Source: Vibrio tubiashii (GTDB taxonomy: Bacteria; Pseudomonadota; Gammaproteobacteria; Enterobacterales; Vibrionaceae). Taken from it: a DNA stretch of 64,000 bases. Numbering within the stretch: position 1 is the stretch's first letter; each line of letters starts with the position of its first letter. Below the pieces are notes generated by a model. It ran no database searches and was not told the origin of the DNA. It saw only the letters and a program-made list of their open reading frames with translations. A program made the translations under genes and the position numbers. Shown one piece after another: positions 8,541 through 16,664 of this stretch. The DNA is taken from positions 682,001 through 746,000 of the forward strand of contig NZ_CP117030.1 in NCBI RefSeq assembly GCF_028551255.1, written 5' to 3'.

Positions 8541-8549
8541 AATAAAATT

Positions 8550-10214
8550 ATGCAAAATCCATCATTAAGTGTAATCAACACAAATCTAAAAAAGTCCCTC
8601 ATTTTTGCTCTTGCTTGTAGCTTCTTTACTAGTATGTTGCTGCTTGCCGTTCCCCTCTACTCATTACAAGTATTTGACAGGGTGATGAACTCACGCAGTG
8701 AAGACACGCTTCTAATGCTGTGCATTATTGCGCTTTGGCTAACACTTATGTACAGCATACTAGACTGGGTAAAAAACAGAGTACTGCTACAAACATCTTT
8801 AGAGTGGTCGAGTACTATTAAGCAACTGTTAACTGTAAAAATACTTGAATCCGCTGATTTAGAAGGCAAAAACTTAAAGAGTCAAGCCCTCAACAGCATA
8901 GATAAGTTTTCTAACTTCGTTGCTCAAGGCCTCAGTCCATTGTTTGAATTGCCTTGGTCGCCCCTGCTCATCGTTATTCTAGCATTAATCCACCCCTTGT
9001 TTGGTGTTATCTCCTTGATTGCTGCTATATGTTTACTTATCGTTGCATTTGTTAACTTCACAAATAAACCAAAGCAACTCAATCAGCAGCACCTCAAACT
9101 GACAGCGATTACAGAGTATAGCCAAGAAATTAAAACCTTAGGTATGCTTGATATCATCACCAAAGCTTTACTAGAAAGTGAGCAACAGGAAAACCAAGAG
9201 TTAAATAAACATGCGAGCAAAGAATATAACCTACTTGCAATAGCTCGTTTTATACGACTTGCCGCGCAAATCATTATTATTGCGGTTGGCGCATATCTCG
9301 TACTCAACGGTGAAACTTCCGTCGGTGCTTTAATCGCTTCGAGTATGATATTTGGACGTGCTATTGGTCCGTTTGAACAGGCCGTTACCCAAGCTAAAAA
9401 TTGGTTGAGTTGCTATCGTTTGTGGTTAGATATGTCCAAACTCAACAAAACATTTGAAAAGGTAGTTGAGCCCGATTGTGACTTGGTTCAACCTTCCGGC
9501 AAGCTGACGCTCGCCGGGGTAATGCTCACCTACCCTAACTCTAATATCCCTTTTTTGCATGGCATTAACTTAAACTTTTCTCCTGGAGATTCAGCTGCAA
9601 TAGTTGGTGCCCAAGGAGCAGGAAAGTCTACATTACTTGCACTAATCGCAGGTCACTATCAACCTAACCTAGGGAAAATAAGGTTAGACTCTGCAGCATT
9701 TGAACAGTGGTCCAGTAAAGTACTGGGGGTACACCTTGGCTTTTATTCAAGTAAGTCAGCACTTCTAAAGACTTCCGTATTTAATAACATCTCGCGATTT
9801 AAAGCAGATGAAGCAGCCAGCTTCAAAGCCTGTGAGCGCGTTGGTATGCACCAAACAATACTTAGCTGGCCAAAAGGTTACGACTCAATTATTGGCGTCG
9901 ATATTCACCCTTCGGATGGCGAGGTGCAAAAGCTACTACTAGCGCGTGCTATTTTTGACGAACCTGCTGTGCTTATTCTGGATGAACCTGACAGTTTTCA
10001 GGACTCAGCGGGTGAAAGACTAATCAGCGAGATGATCAAAGAACGTTGTAGAAAAAACAAAACGACCTTGTTTACTACTAACCGCTCTGGCCTATTGGGC
10101 GCAGCTAACCGCGTTGTAGTACTCAATAAAGGCTCCATAGAAAGAGATCAGTCTGCAGCACAAATCTGCAACTCCGCCAATTCTAAAAAAATAAAGAATG
10201 AGAATCGAGCATGA
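8550..10214 (+). CDS. cabB: Type I secretion ABC transporter (CabB-like)
   Basis: This 554-residue permease-ATPase fusion of the PrtD type would export the RTX protein through the inner membrane. The N-terminal half has about six hydrophobic helices, starting with the family's VPLYSLQVFDRVM segment. The ATPase domain has an intact Walker A (GAQGAGKST, K359) and Walker B (LILDEP, D478 E479). Other conserved motifs are altered: the signature is PSDGE (454-458) rather than LSGGQ, the Q-loop glutamine is not visible, and the H-loop histidine position is N511. There is no good ribosome binding site before ATG 8550, and a terminator precedes it. It overlaps cabC by four bases. No TolC gene is nearby; a chromosomal TolC probably serves. 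Confidence 0.85.
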   Translation: MQNPSLSVINTNLKKSLIFALACSFFTSMLLLAVPLYSLQVFDRVMNSRSEDTLLMLCIIALWLTLMYSILDWVKNRVLLQTSLEWSSTIKQLLTVKILESADLEGKNLKSQALNSIDKFSNFVAQGLSPLFELPWSPLLIVILALIHPLFGVISLIAAICLLIVAFVNFTNKPKQLNQQHLKLTAITEYSQEIKTLGMLDIITKALLESEQQENQELNKHASKEYNLLAIARFIRLAAQIIIIAVGAYLVLNGETSVGALIASSMIFGRAIGPFEQAVTQAKNWLSCYRLWLDMSKLNKTFEKVVEPDCDLVQPSGKLTLAGVMLTYPNSNIPFLHGINLNFSPGDSAAIVGAQGAGKSTLLALIAGHYQPNLGKIRLDSAAFEQWSSKVLGVHLGFYSSKSALLKTSVFNNISRFKADEAASFKACERVGMHQTILSWPKGYDSIIGVDIHPSDGEVQKLLLARAIFDEPAVLILDEPDSFQDSAGERLISEMIKERCRKNKTTLFTTNRSGLLGAANRVVVLNKGSIERDQSAAQICNSANSKKIKNENRA

Positions 10215-11485
10215 GTTTAAATAATTTTAAAACTATTGGCTTATGTACAATATTTTTTGGCTTCTTTGGTTTTTTTAGCTGGGCAGCTTTATCTCCCCTG
10301 CACAGCGCTGCAATTGCGCCAGGCTTAATAGTCGTTGAAGGGAAAAAGCAAGAAGTTCAACATTATGATGGCGGTATTATAAAAAAAATTCACGTCAAAG
10401 AGAGTGATACAATAGCGGCTAATCAATTACTGATAGAGCTAGATGGAACTAAAGCTAACAGTAATTACTCTCAGTTAAAATTGCAGTACTACTACGAGTT
10501 AGCCAAAATCGATCGATTAAAGTCTGAGCTAGCTCTGAAAGACTCCATACACTTTAGTGATGAGACCCTACAAATATCACAGGATAACCGCCAAATACTT
10601 ACCAACCAAAAGTTGCTATTTCAACAACGTAAACAAGCATTAGAAGGGAGCCTTAAGGTTCTCAAAGAGCGTATTAATCAAGCTGAAAAACAAGCTGAGT
10701 CATATACTCACCGGGTAAAGTCAGAACAGGAATCCTTGGCGTTATTGCAAAAGCAAATAAACATGATTGCGAGCTTGTTAGAAAAAGGCTTTGCCGCTCG
10801 CAACCAATACTTAGAGATGGAGTCTAAGAAACAAGCCATTCTCGGTCGATTAGGCGAATATCAATCAAAAGAGGCAGAAGCTAGGTTGTTAATAGTGGAG
10901 ACAGAACAAGAGTTATTAAATAACAAAGTTGACTTCTTAACCAAGGTAAGTGATGAGATTCAGTTATTAGAGATTAAACTCGCACAGATAAAACAAGCAC
11001 TTACTGAGTCTAAAAACATTTTGTCTCGCACCAAAATTTACAGCCCTATTGCTGGTAAAATTGTGGATTTAAATATTAATACAATAGGAGCGGTCATCTC
11101 TCCAGGCAAAACTATTGTAGGAATCATCCCAACAGAGGGAAACTTTATTGTTGAAGGGAGACTTAATCCTAAAGACATAGACGAAGTCAGACTCGGTCAA
11201 ACAGCCATGGTAAGACTGTCATCCTATGACATTAGAAAAGTTAGCCCAATTTCGGCTATTGTCATAGAAATATCACCAGATCTCATTAAAAATCAAAATG
11301 ATGAAACCAGTTACTATCGAATAAAGGTAAAGTTAGACCCGTTGGTTATCAAACAAAGGTCCGAGATTTCGTTGTACCCAGGCATGCCCGCAGAAATCAT
11401 GATTCTGTTACAAGAAAGAACTACTTTAGATTATTTACTTAACCCAGTACTAGATAGTATGAACAAAGGTATGCGGGAATCTTAA
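10211..11485 (+). CDS. cabC: HlyD-family type I secretion adaptor (CabC-like)
   Basis: This 424-residue membrane fusion protein would bridge the CabB transporter to the outer-membrane channel. It has one N-terminal transmembrane helix (residues 8-27), then a lipoyl-like half ending in the HYDGGIIKKIHVKE motif. Long periplasmic coiled-coil segments follow (about residues 65-265), then the second lipoyl half with IYSPIAGKIVDLNINTIG and a beta-barrel region near the end. This is the PrtE/HlyD order. The ATG overlaps the cabB stop (ATGA), so the two are translationally coupled. Confidence 0.88.
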   Translation: MSLNNFKTIGLCTIFFGFFGFFSWAALSPLHSAAIAPGLIVVEGKKQEVQHYDGGIIKKIHVKESDTIAANQLLIELDGTKANSNYSQLKLQYYYELAKIDRLKSELALKDSIHFSDETLQISQDNRQILTNQKLLFQQRKQALEGSLKVLKERINQAEKQAESYTHRVKSEQESLALLQKQINMIASLLEKGFAARNQYLEMESKKQAILGRLGEYQSKEAEARLLIVETEQELLNNKVDFLTKVSDEIQLLEIKLAQIKQALTESKNILSRTKIYSPIAGKIVDLNINTIGAVISPGKTIVGIIPTEGNFIVEGRLNPKDIDEVRLGQTAMVRLSSYDIRKVSPISAIVIEISPDLIKNQNDETSYYRIKVKLDPLVIKQRSEISLYPGMPAEIMILLQERTTLDYLLNPVLDSMNKGMRES

Positions 11486-11557
11486 TATTTTGAACGCGAA
11501 GGTTCGAAGTGATAACATCAACTAGCTTTTGTTTAATAAACAAACTACACCTGAAAA

Positions 11558-13282
11558 ATGATAAAAAAGACATTTAAAAGCAATGTATTAGCCATTTCTT
11601 CAGCGCTGTTCTGCTCTAGCCTCACCGCCAGCGGCGTGGTGATGGAAGACAATCTGGTACTTGCCGAAAACCTAGATCTTGTCCCGACCTTTTCTTCTTT
11701 AGGTATTACGCTAAAACGAGGCGACTTATTAGGCACTGAACCTCTAGTTATTGAATATCAACACTTTGGCGGTAATGAGTGGCTAACAGGGCCTGAGCTA
11801 TGGTTTGATAACCGCATAGACGAATTCAAAGCGTCCTTGGTTTACTTGGATGACAATACACGCTACCAGTTACGGATCAAAAACCGCAAAACTATAATAG
11901 CAGCTCAAGAGTTTAGGACTTGGTCAGAAAACTTTCCTATTGGCAAAGAAATTGTTTTGCCAGAGTACAGCGATGAACCTTTGGTTATCGAGGAATCTGG
12001 CACTGAAAATGGCTATATCTTAATTCGCCCTGCTACAGGGAAGCGAGCAGTCATTAATACTAAAAATCGTCACGCAAATAATATAGTCATCAACGGCTCA
12101 TATGTTATTGTCCGTGGCGTCACCGTAAAACGCGCCTCTGAATCGGCTATCGTGATATCACCAAAAGATTGGCTCAGCCAACAATCTAATGTCGTGATTG
12201 AGAATAGTGACATATCTCAGTGGGGAGGGCATAACCAATGTGGAGAGGGTTATACCTGCCCATATGGCGTCAACCTTCAAGCTGGTGTTTTTGCAACTGG
12301 CCATCATTTACAACAGAACTTGACTAAGGTGGTAATTCAAAACAACCGCATCTACAACCCTGCAACAACTTCAAACAATTGGCGTCAATGGAACCCAGAA
12401 AGCGGTAAGCACCCTTCAGGCCCCCAAGGCATTACCCTATATGAAACCAATGGCCAACATGTCATCAGATATAATGAAATTTTCTCTAACAACGGTAATA
12501 AATTTAATGATGCCCTTGGAGGTAAAGGCAACTTTTCTCAAGATGGGTTTTTAAATAAAGACAGTGATGTTTATGGCAATATAGTATCAGATGCGTGGGA
12601 TGACGGTATTGAGCTTGAAGGAGCGATGAAAAATGTACGTGTTTGGAATAATATTATTACAAATACTTACAATAGTTTAGCGACTGCTAATGTCTCCCAA
12701 GGTCCACTTTACATTTGGAAGAACATCAGTGGTAAAAACATGATAACTGATAACGACTCCAAAGGTGCTTTTCTCAAAACGGGTGCAAATCAAGATTCTG
12801 AAAAAGTGAATGGCCAATGGGGCGGACGTATTTATGTTTACCACAATACCGTATTGCAACCTTTGGCCGATAATAGTGCACGTTTAGGTGCTCATGAAGG
12901 AATTGTTGATTCAGGTGGTGGCATGGATAATCTAGTTTCCAAAAATAATATAATTGAAGTGTCAAACCACTACAGTAAGGCAATTAGAGATGTCTCGCTA
13001 TCGGCAACAAATGCTTTTCATAACGACCTTTTGTTCGGAGAAGTCGTAGCTGGTAACCGTTCATTGGTAGACAGCATAGCGGCTAAACCTGAGTACCGCG
13101 CTAATCCAACCCAAAACATTGGCTCAATAAATGCGCTGCGCTTTGGCGATTATCGTTTAACAGATACATCCCCAGGTGCTAAAGAAGCTAGACCAATTGT
13201 TGGCTTCACCCCTGTTGATACACAGTTAGATGTAGGTGCGCAGCAGCCATACGAAACTCAACTACAATTCGGCAACCGCTAG
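11558..13282 (+). CDS. Secreted parallel beta-helix protein, possible polysaccharide lyase
   Basis: This 574-residue protein has a cleavable-type signal peptide (about residues 1-25). An N-terminal beta-sandwich-like region (to about 115) is followed by a long right-handed parallel beta-helix recognisable by repeated short V/I-x-N strands such as NIVINGSYVIVRGVTV and VVIENSDISQW. Such folds are common in polysaccharide lyases and hydrolases. It sits next to matrix genes inside a polysaccharide locus, as the lyase-like RbmB does between V. cholerae vps-I and vps-II. A role in trimming or releasing the exopolysaccharide is plausible but unproven; a structural adhesin is the alternative. No convincing ribosome binding site precedes the ATG. 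Confidence 0.75.
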   Translation: MIKKTFKSNVLAISSALFCSSLTASGVVMEDNLVLAENLDLVPTFSSLGITLKRGDLLGTEPLVIEYQHFGGNEWLTGPELWFDNRIDEFKASLVYLDDNTRYQLRIKNRKTIIAAQEFRTWSENFPIGKEIVLPEYSDEPLVIEESGTENGYILIRPATGKRAVINTKNRHANNIVINGSYVIVRGVTVKRASESAIVISPKDWLSQQSNVVIENSDISQWGGHNQCGEGYTCPYGVNLQAGVFATGHHLQQNLTKVVIQNNRIYNPATTSNNWRQWNPESGKHPSGPQGITLYETNGQHVIRYNEIFSNNGNKFNDALGGKGNFSQDGFLNKDSDVYGNIVSDAWDDGIELEGAMKNVRVWNNIITNTYNSLATANVSQGPLYIWKNISGKNMITDNDSKGAFLKTGANQDSEKVNGQWGGRIYVYHNTVLQPLADNSARLGAHEGIVDSGGGMDNLVSKNNIIEVSNHYSKAIRDVSLSATNAFHNDLLFGEVVAGNRSLVDSIAAKPEYRANPTQNIGSINALRFGDYRLTDTSPGAKEARPIVGFTPVDTQLDVGAQQPYETQLQFGNR

Positions 13283-13303
13283 AGTCTGTTCCAGTCCAGA
13301 TAA

Positions 13304-13435
13304 AATAGCCAGAAATTACTGGATTTTTTAGCAAATTTGGCTCGTATTGCTGCGTATAACACGGACACTTGGTTGAAAATGCGTGTGCAAGAATTGAACA
13401 ATATCAAACTACTTCAACTAGATGCGACAATTTAG
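13304..13435 (+). other. Short open frame without start, possible coding remnant
   Basis: A 43-codon stretch opens after a TAA at 13301 and ends at TAG 13433. It has no ATG near its beginning, yet reads like protein (leucine-rich, with LANLARIAAYNTDTWL). It could be the tail of a lost gene downstream of the beta-helix gene, or chance. A weak hairpin CCAG/CTGG at 13309-13322 followed by six T in the same stretch may instead be the terminator of the beta-helix gene. Confidence 0.2.
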
Positions 13436-13468
13436 AAAAAAATTATGCCAGCATGTTACCGCTGGCAT
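13433..13468 (-). terminator. Intrinsic terminator of the epimerase gene
   Basis: A perfect 8-bp stem (13445-13452 with 13461-13468) has an eight-base loop. Read on the - strand it is followed by AATTTTTTTC, a good T tract. It lies 60-100 bases beyond the stop of the - strand epimerase gene. On the + strand the T tract is poor. Confidence 0.75.
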
Positions 13469-13531
13469 TTGTGATAATATGGCTACCGATGTGTTACTGA
13501 ACAAAATACATACAACAAAGTTCAACATGCG

Positions 13532-14542
13532 CTAGGCAATGTACCAAGGCATCGCAATGCTAATGCCTTCCATAATGCGGATCTTAGGGTCAAAGCCTAT
13601 CATTGATTGCGCTTTGCTGATGTCTGCTTGAGAATGCCGTACGTCACCCTCTCTAAAATCACGGTAAACCGGCTCGTTTTGATAGATCACATTATTGTCG
13701 GCTAAGGCTTTTTTAATCGCCTGATATAGTTCGTTTAGCGTGGTTCTGTCGCCTAAAGCTACATTAAAGACTTCGTTTTTGTCTAACTCGGCCACTGCGG
13801 ATAAAATATTGGCTTGTACCACATTATCAATGAAACAAAAATCGCGGCTGGTTTCACCGTCCCCGTTGATAAACACATCTTCGCCGTTAATCATGGCGTC
13901 AGTCCATTTTGGGATTACCGCAGCATAAGCACCATTAGGATCTTGGCGTGGGCCAAAGACGTTAAAGTAGCGTAGGCCGACAGATTTGAATTGATATGCT
14001 TTCATAAATACATCGGCGTAGAGTTCATTAACGTATTTGGTGACCGCATAAGGAGAGAGCGGGTTACCTATGTTCTGTTCTACTTTTGGTAACGCAGGGT
14101 GATCTCCATAAGTAGAGCTAGAAGCCGCAAACACAAAACCTCTTACATTGGCATCTTTAGCTACGGTCAACATATTAAGCATGCCACTAATATTCACATC
14201 GTTGGTAGTTATTGGATCATTCAAAGAGCGTGGGACAGAGCCCAATGCGGCTTGATGCAATACATAATCAACGCCTTCGACGACCTGCTTACAAGTGGCC
14301 ACATCGCGAATATCACCTTCAACGAAAGTAAAACGCTGCCATTGCTCTGCTGACACTTTTATTTTTACTTCATCTAAATTTTTTCGATAACCCGTGGCAA
14401 AATTATCTAAGCCGACTACAACTTGATCGAGTTTTAATAAGGACTCAAGAATATTTGAGCCAATGAACCCCGCCACACCTGTCACTAGCCAAGTTTTAGG
14501 TTGCTGCTTAAGGCTTATGCAAACTTCAGAATAATTTTTCAT
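13532..14542 (-). CDS. UDP-sugar 4-epimerase (WbpP/TviC type)
   Basis: This 336-residue extended short-chain dehydrogenase interconverts UDP-GlcNAc/GalNAc or the matching uronic acids, supplying the surface polysaccharide. The NAD-binding [10 protein letters not shown] motif is near residue 24, followed by [13 protein letters not shown], a stretch characteristic of the WbpP/TviC subgroup. The catalytic SSSTYG and SPYAVTKY (Y-x3-K) elements and the [10 protein letters not shown] motif follow. ATG 14542 has an AAAGGGAA ribosome binding site; an in-frame TTG lies at 14560. It is encoded opposite to the two flanking polysaccharide operons and has its own terminator, so it is a separate unit. Confidence 0.9.
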   Translation of the reverse strand: MKNYSEVCISLKQQPKTWLVTGVAGFIGSNILESLLKLDQVVVGLDNFATGYRKNLDEVKIKVSAEQWQRFTFVEGDIRDVATCKQVVEGVDYVLHQAALGSVPRSLNDPITTNDVNISGMLNMLTVAKDANVRGFVFAASSSTYGDHPALPKVEQNIGNPLSPYAVTKYVNELYADVFMKAYQFKSVGLRYFNVFGPRQDPNGAYAAVIPKWTDAMINGEDVFINGDGETSRDFCFIDNVVQANILSAVAELDKNEVFNVALGDRTTLNELYQAIKKALADNNVIYQNEPVYRDFREGDVRHSQADISKAQSMIGFDPKIRIMEGISIAMPWYIA

Positions 14543-15355
14543 GGAATTCCCTTTAGGCAATATCGAGTAAACATTACTAGTTCAAGTCACGCAATGTATG
14601 ATTTCATCTATTACAAAGTTGTGACAGGAAGAAAAATACGGGGAGCAAACGCAATTTTTTCAGACATCCTTGTTTAAGATGAAAAAAATGTTAAGGGACA
14701 TGATTTTATGTCTTGTATATATTTTATCAAGTGCTAAAAATTGCTTTTTTAACGAAAAGCCTACGTTCTTATTTTTGCGTCATTATTCTTGAGCCCCAAT
14801 GAGGCAGGGTGAGAGCGTGAACGTTTTCTAGTCAAGACAATGATAGATTTGACGATAACATTTAGCTGTAATCATATACTCCTTTTTAAGGGCTGCATAA
14901 TACCTATTGACCATTTAAGAGTATATTTTCAAACGATTACTGACCAACGCTGAGGTGCATCAGTTACCTATCCCCTTTGGCAGGATAGTAGTCACTGTTA
15001 AAAAATAACTAGTATAGGCGGTAAAGAGTAGACCTTGTCTCGTATTCCAGCAGAAAAATGTATCAGGTGTCAGCGAATTTAGCATAAACCGATGTCAATA
15101 GCTCGTGGATGAATAGTTACGAGGTGATAATGGACCGAGTAGAAACAACGTTTGATTGTTCTATGGGCATAGGTAATATGAGTCAAACAGTAACTCGCTG
15201 AAGATAAATATTTGATGGTGAACTTTCGTAACACGCTGGTTGTTTATAGTGTTTCTAAGATTGCCAATATACGAATATTGTCCACTGTCAATTTGGCCGA
15301 CGAGTGCTCCTTATGTTCCAGAACAGATACCTTTAGAAATTATATTTATTTTGTC
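14543..15355 (+). other. Long leader or control region before the second polysaccharide operon
   Basis: These 813 bases hold no convincing gene. The left part must contain the promoter of the - strand epimerase. The right part probably holds the promoter and an unusually long leader of the + strand operon. Visible elements are an ACTGA/TCAGT stem (14939-14943 with 14960-14964), a CTATCC/GGATAG stem (14968-14973 with 14983-14988), a GTTA/TAAC hairpin near 14997-15008 and a GGCGGTAA octamer at 15017-15024. The octamer differs by one base from the RfaH ops core GGCGGTAG. An open frame from 15212 in frame with the next gene is read here as leader. Confidence 0.5.
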
Positions 15356-15994
15356 ATGAAAAAATTAGCTTTGTTTACTTACGTTACAGTAACTTTATAT
15401 GTTCTCACAGTTGGAATGGTCGTGCTTTATCAGAGCATGTACCGAAGTGCAGCAGAGTTACAATTGGAAAACCTGACTCACAATGTAGCTAATGCCGATG
15501 GAATTAAATTAACGATACCACTTTCAGATGAATTGTCTCATTTCCCGCTCCCAACAGCCTACGATTTAGACTTGAGCGCAACCCTATATGAATGGGAAGA
15601 TTACTTATCTCAAGAGAACAAATATATTGAGTTGAGAACAAGCTTAAGAGAGAAAAGCGCGAAGCTTCGTCCAACCTGGGCACCAAATCACGTAGAGCGC
15701 TCTAAGTTATCTCGCGAGCTCGGCAATGGTATGGAGAAGGAGAATTTGGATTTAGCTCTTTTGTTTGGTCCTTATACTTCACAGGCAATAATACAACACA
15801 TCGATTTTACGTTTTCACATTGGGAAGATGTAAGTCGCGAATTTCAAATCAAAGCTGCTACTCAATTAGTAGGTGTGATCTATCGGAAAGAGTATCGCGC
15901 TGATTTGAATAATATGATCTCTTTTTCACGTGGAAAGGAAAGAATATGTAATTTGCTTATGTTCAACAGTCTGACGATAGAGTCTTGTAAGTAA
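15356..15994 (+). CDS. Membrane-anchored polysaccharide locus protein, VpsP-like
   Basis: This 212-residue protein has one N-terminal membrane helix (about residues 6-26) and a periplasmic remainder with no catalytic motif that I recognise. Size, topology and position at the head of a vibrio polysaccharide operon recall VpsP of the vps-II cluster, whose role is unknown; the match is from memory and uncertain. ATG 15356 is chosen because it puts the membrane helix at the N-terminus. The frame extends 48 codons upstream to 15212, but that extension looks non-native. The ribosome binding site is weak. Confidence 0.6.
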   Translation: MKKLALFTYVTVTLYVLTVGMVVLYQSMYRSAAELQLENLTHNVANADGIKLTIPLSDELSHFPLPTAYDLDLSATLYEWEDYLSQENKYIELRTSLREKSAKLRPTWAPNHVERSKLSRELGNGMEKENLDLALLFGPYTSQAIIQHIDFTFSHWEDVSREFQIKAATQLVGVIYRKEYRADLNNMISFSRGKERICNLLMFNSLTIESCK

Positions 15995-16004
15995 TATTTG
16001 GTAG

Positions 16005-16142
16005 TTTAGAAAAACCGTTTTTAATTGGCGCTACTCACTAATAGCCGTTAATTCTAAAAAAAGAGACAGAAAGTTACTTAAGAACCGTGTTAACGATGTA
16101 TCAACCTTGCTAGAATTTGTAGTTAATGAGCTGAAAATTTAA
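16005..16142 (+). pseudogene. Possible 3' remnant of a lost coding sequence
   Basis: A 45-codon frame without any start codon at its beginning runs between two genes and reads like a protein tail, with the charged stretch SKKRDRKLLKNRVND and an amphipathic end. It stops 14 bases before the next start codon. Chance open frames of this length are not rare in AT-rich DNA, so this is tentative. Confidence 0.22.
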
Positions 16143-16156
16143 TTCAAGGAATTTAA

Positions 16157-16612
16157 ATGAAATTGCGACTCTTAATGGCTGCGTTAGCAGTGTTCGCAGT
16201 ATCTGCAAATGTCGTGGCAGATGAGGCAAGTCTAGATAATACGCTTCTAGAATCGTTTGGAAATGTATCTGATGAACAAACCATCCAGTCTGCATTTTTA
16301 GCGAATCCAGAACAAGTTTTAGAAGTACTGACTGCACTGCTATCGAACCAAGTCGTAGATCCTCAAACCGCTATTACCCAGGCATTGACTGTTTCACCAG
16401 AACTTGTAGATGAAATCGTGGAGATTGCACGTCAAGCTGGCGTTAGCAACGAAATTATTACAACGTCTGCATTGTTAGCAGGACTCGACCCTACGGTAGT
16501 TGCTGAAGCAACTGCTGCGGGTATCCAAACTGCTTCTTCTATTGCGCCTCCAGCAGCACCTGCGGTTGGATCTGACGGCGGTGGTGGTAATGCAGTAGTA
16601 TCTCCTAACTAA
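16157..16612 (+). CDS. Small secreted protein of unknown function in polysaccharide operon
   Basis: I do not recognise this 151-residue protein. It begins with a clear Sec signal peptide (MKLRLLMAALAVFAVSANVVA, cleavage about residue 21). The mature part is acidic and helical with repeated hydrophobic heptad-like blocks. It ends in a disordered tail: an Ala-Pro segment, then GSDGGGGNAVVSPN. It has a good ribosome binding site (AAGGAA, nine bases before ATG). An intrinsic terminator follows directly, which suggests that it is made in excess over the polymerase and phosphatase behind it. A matrix, chaperone or polymer-interacting role in the periplasm or outside the cell is inferred from location only. 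Confidence 0.75.
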   Translation: MKLRLLMAALAVFAVSANVVADEASLDNTLLESFGNVSDEQTIQSAFLANPEQVLEVLTALLSNQVVDPQTAITQALTVSPELVDEIVEIARQAGVSNEIITTSALLAGLDPTVVAEATAAGIQTASSIAPPAAPAVGSDGGGGNAVVSPN

Positions 16613-16634
16613 ACACTTATGCATATTCTAGAGG

Positions 16635-16660
16635 GCCCGGCTTGTCCGGGCTTTTATTTA
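16635..16660 (+). terminator. Intrinsic terminator/attenuator before the second Wzy gene
   Basis: A perfect GCCCGG/CCGGGC stem (16635-16640 with 16646-16651) with a five-base loop is followed by TTTTATTTA. The next start codon is only four bases further on, at 16665, so downstream genes need readthrough. The T-rich tail also leaves that gene without a recognisable ribosome binding site. Confidence 0.88.
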
Positions 16661-16664
16661 TCTC

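Noticed and set aside
11528..11544. TTTGTTTAATAAACAAA inverted repeat before the beta-helix gene
   Set aside because: It is all A/T except two bases and has no T run beyond the stem; a terminator or operator call would be unsupported.
14977..14993. Sigma-54-like TGGCAG element upstream of the second polysaccharide operon
   Set aside because: The required GC at the -12 half is missing.
15212..15355. N-terminal extension of the VpsP-like protein by 48 codons
   Set aside because: It would place the membrane helix internally, begins at a non-ATG codon and does not resemble a natural N-terminus.
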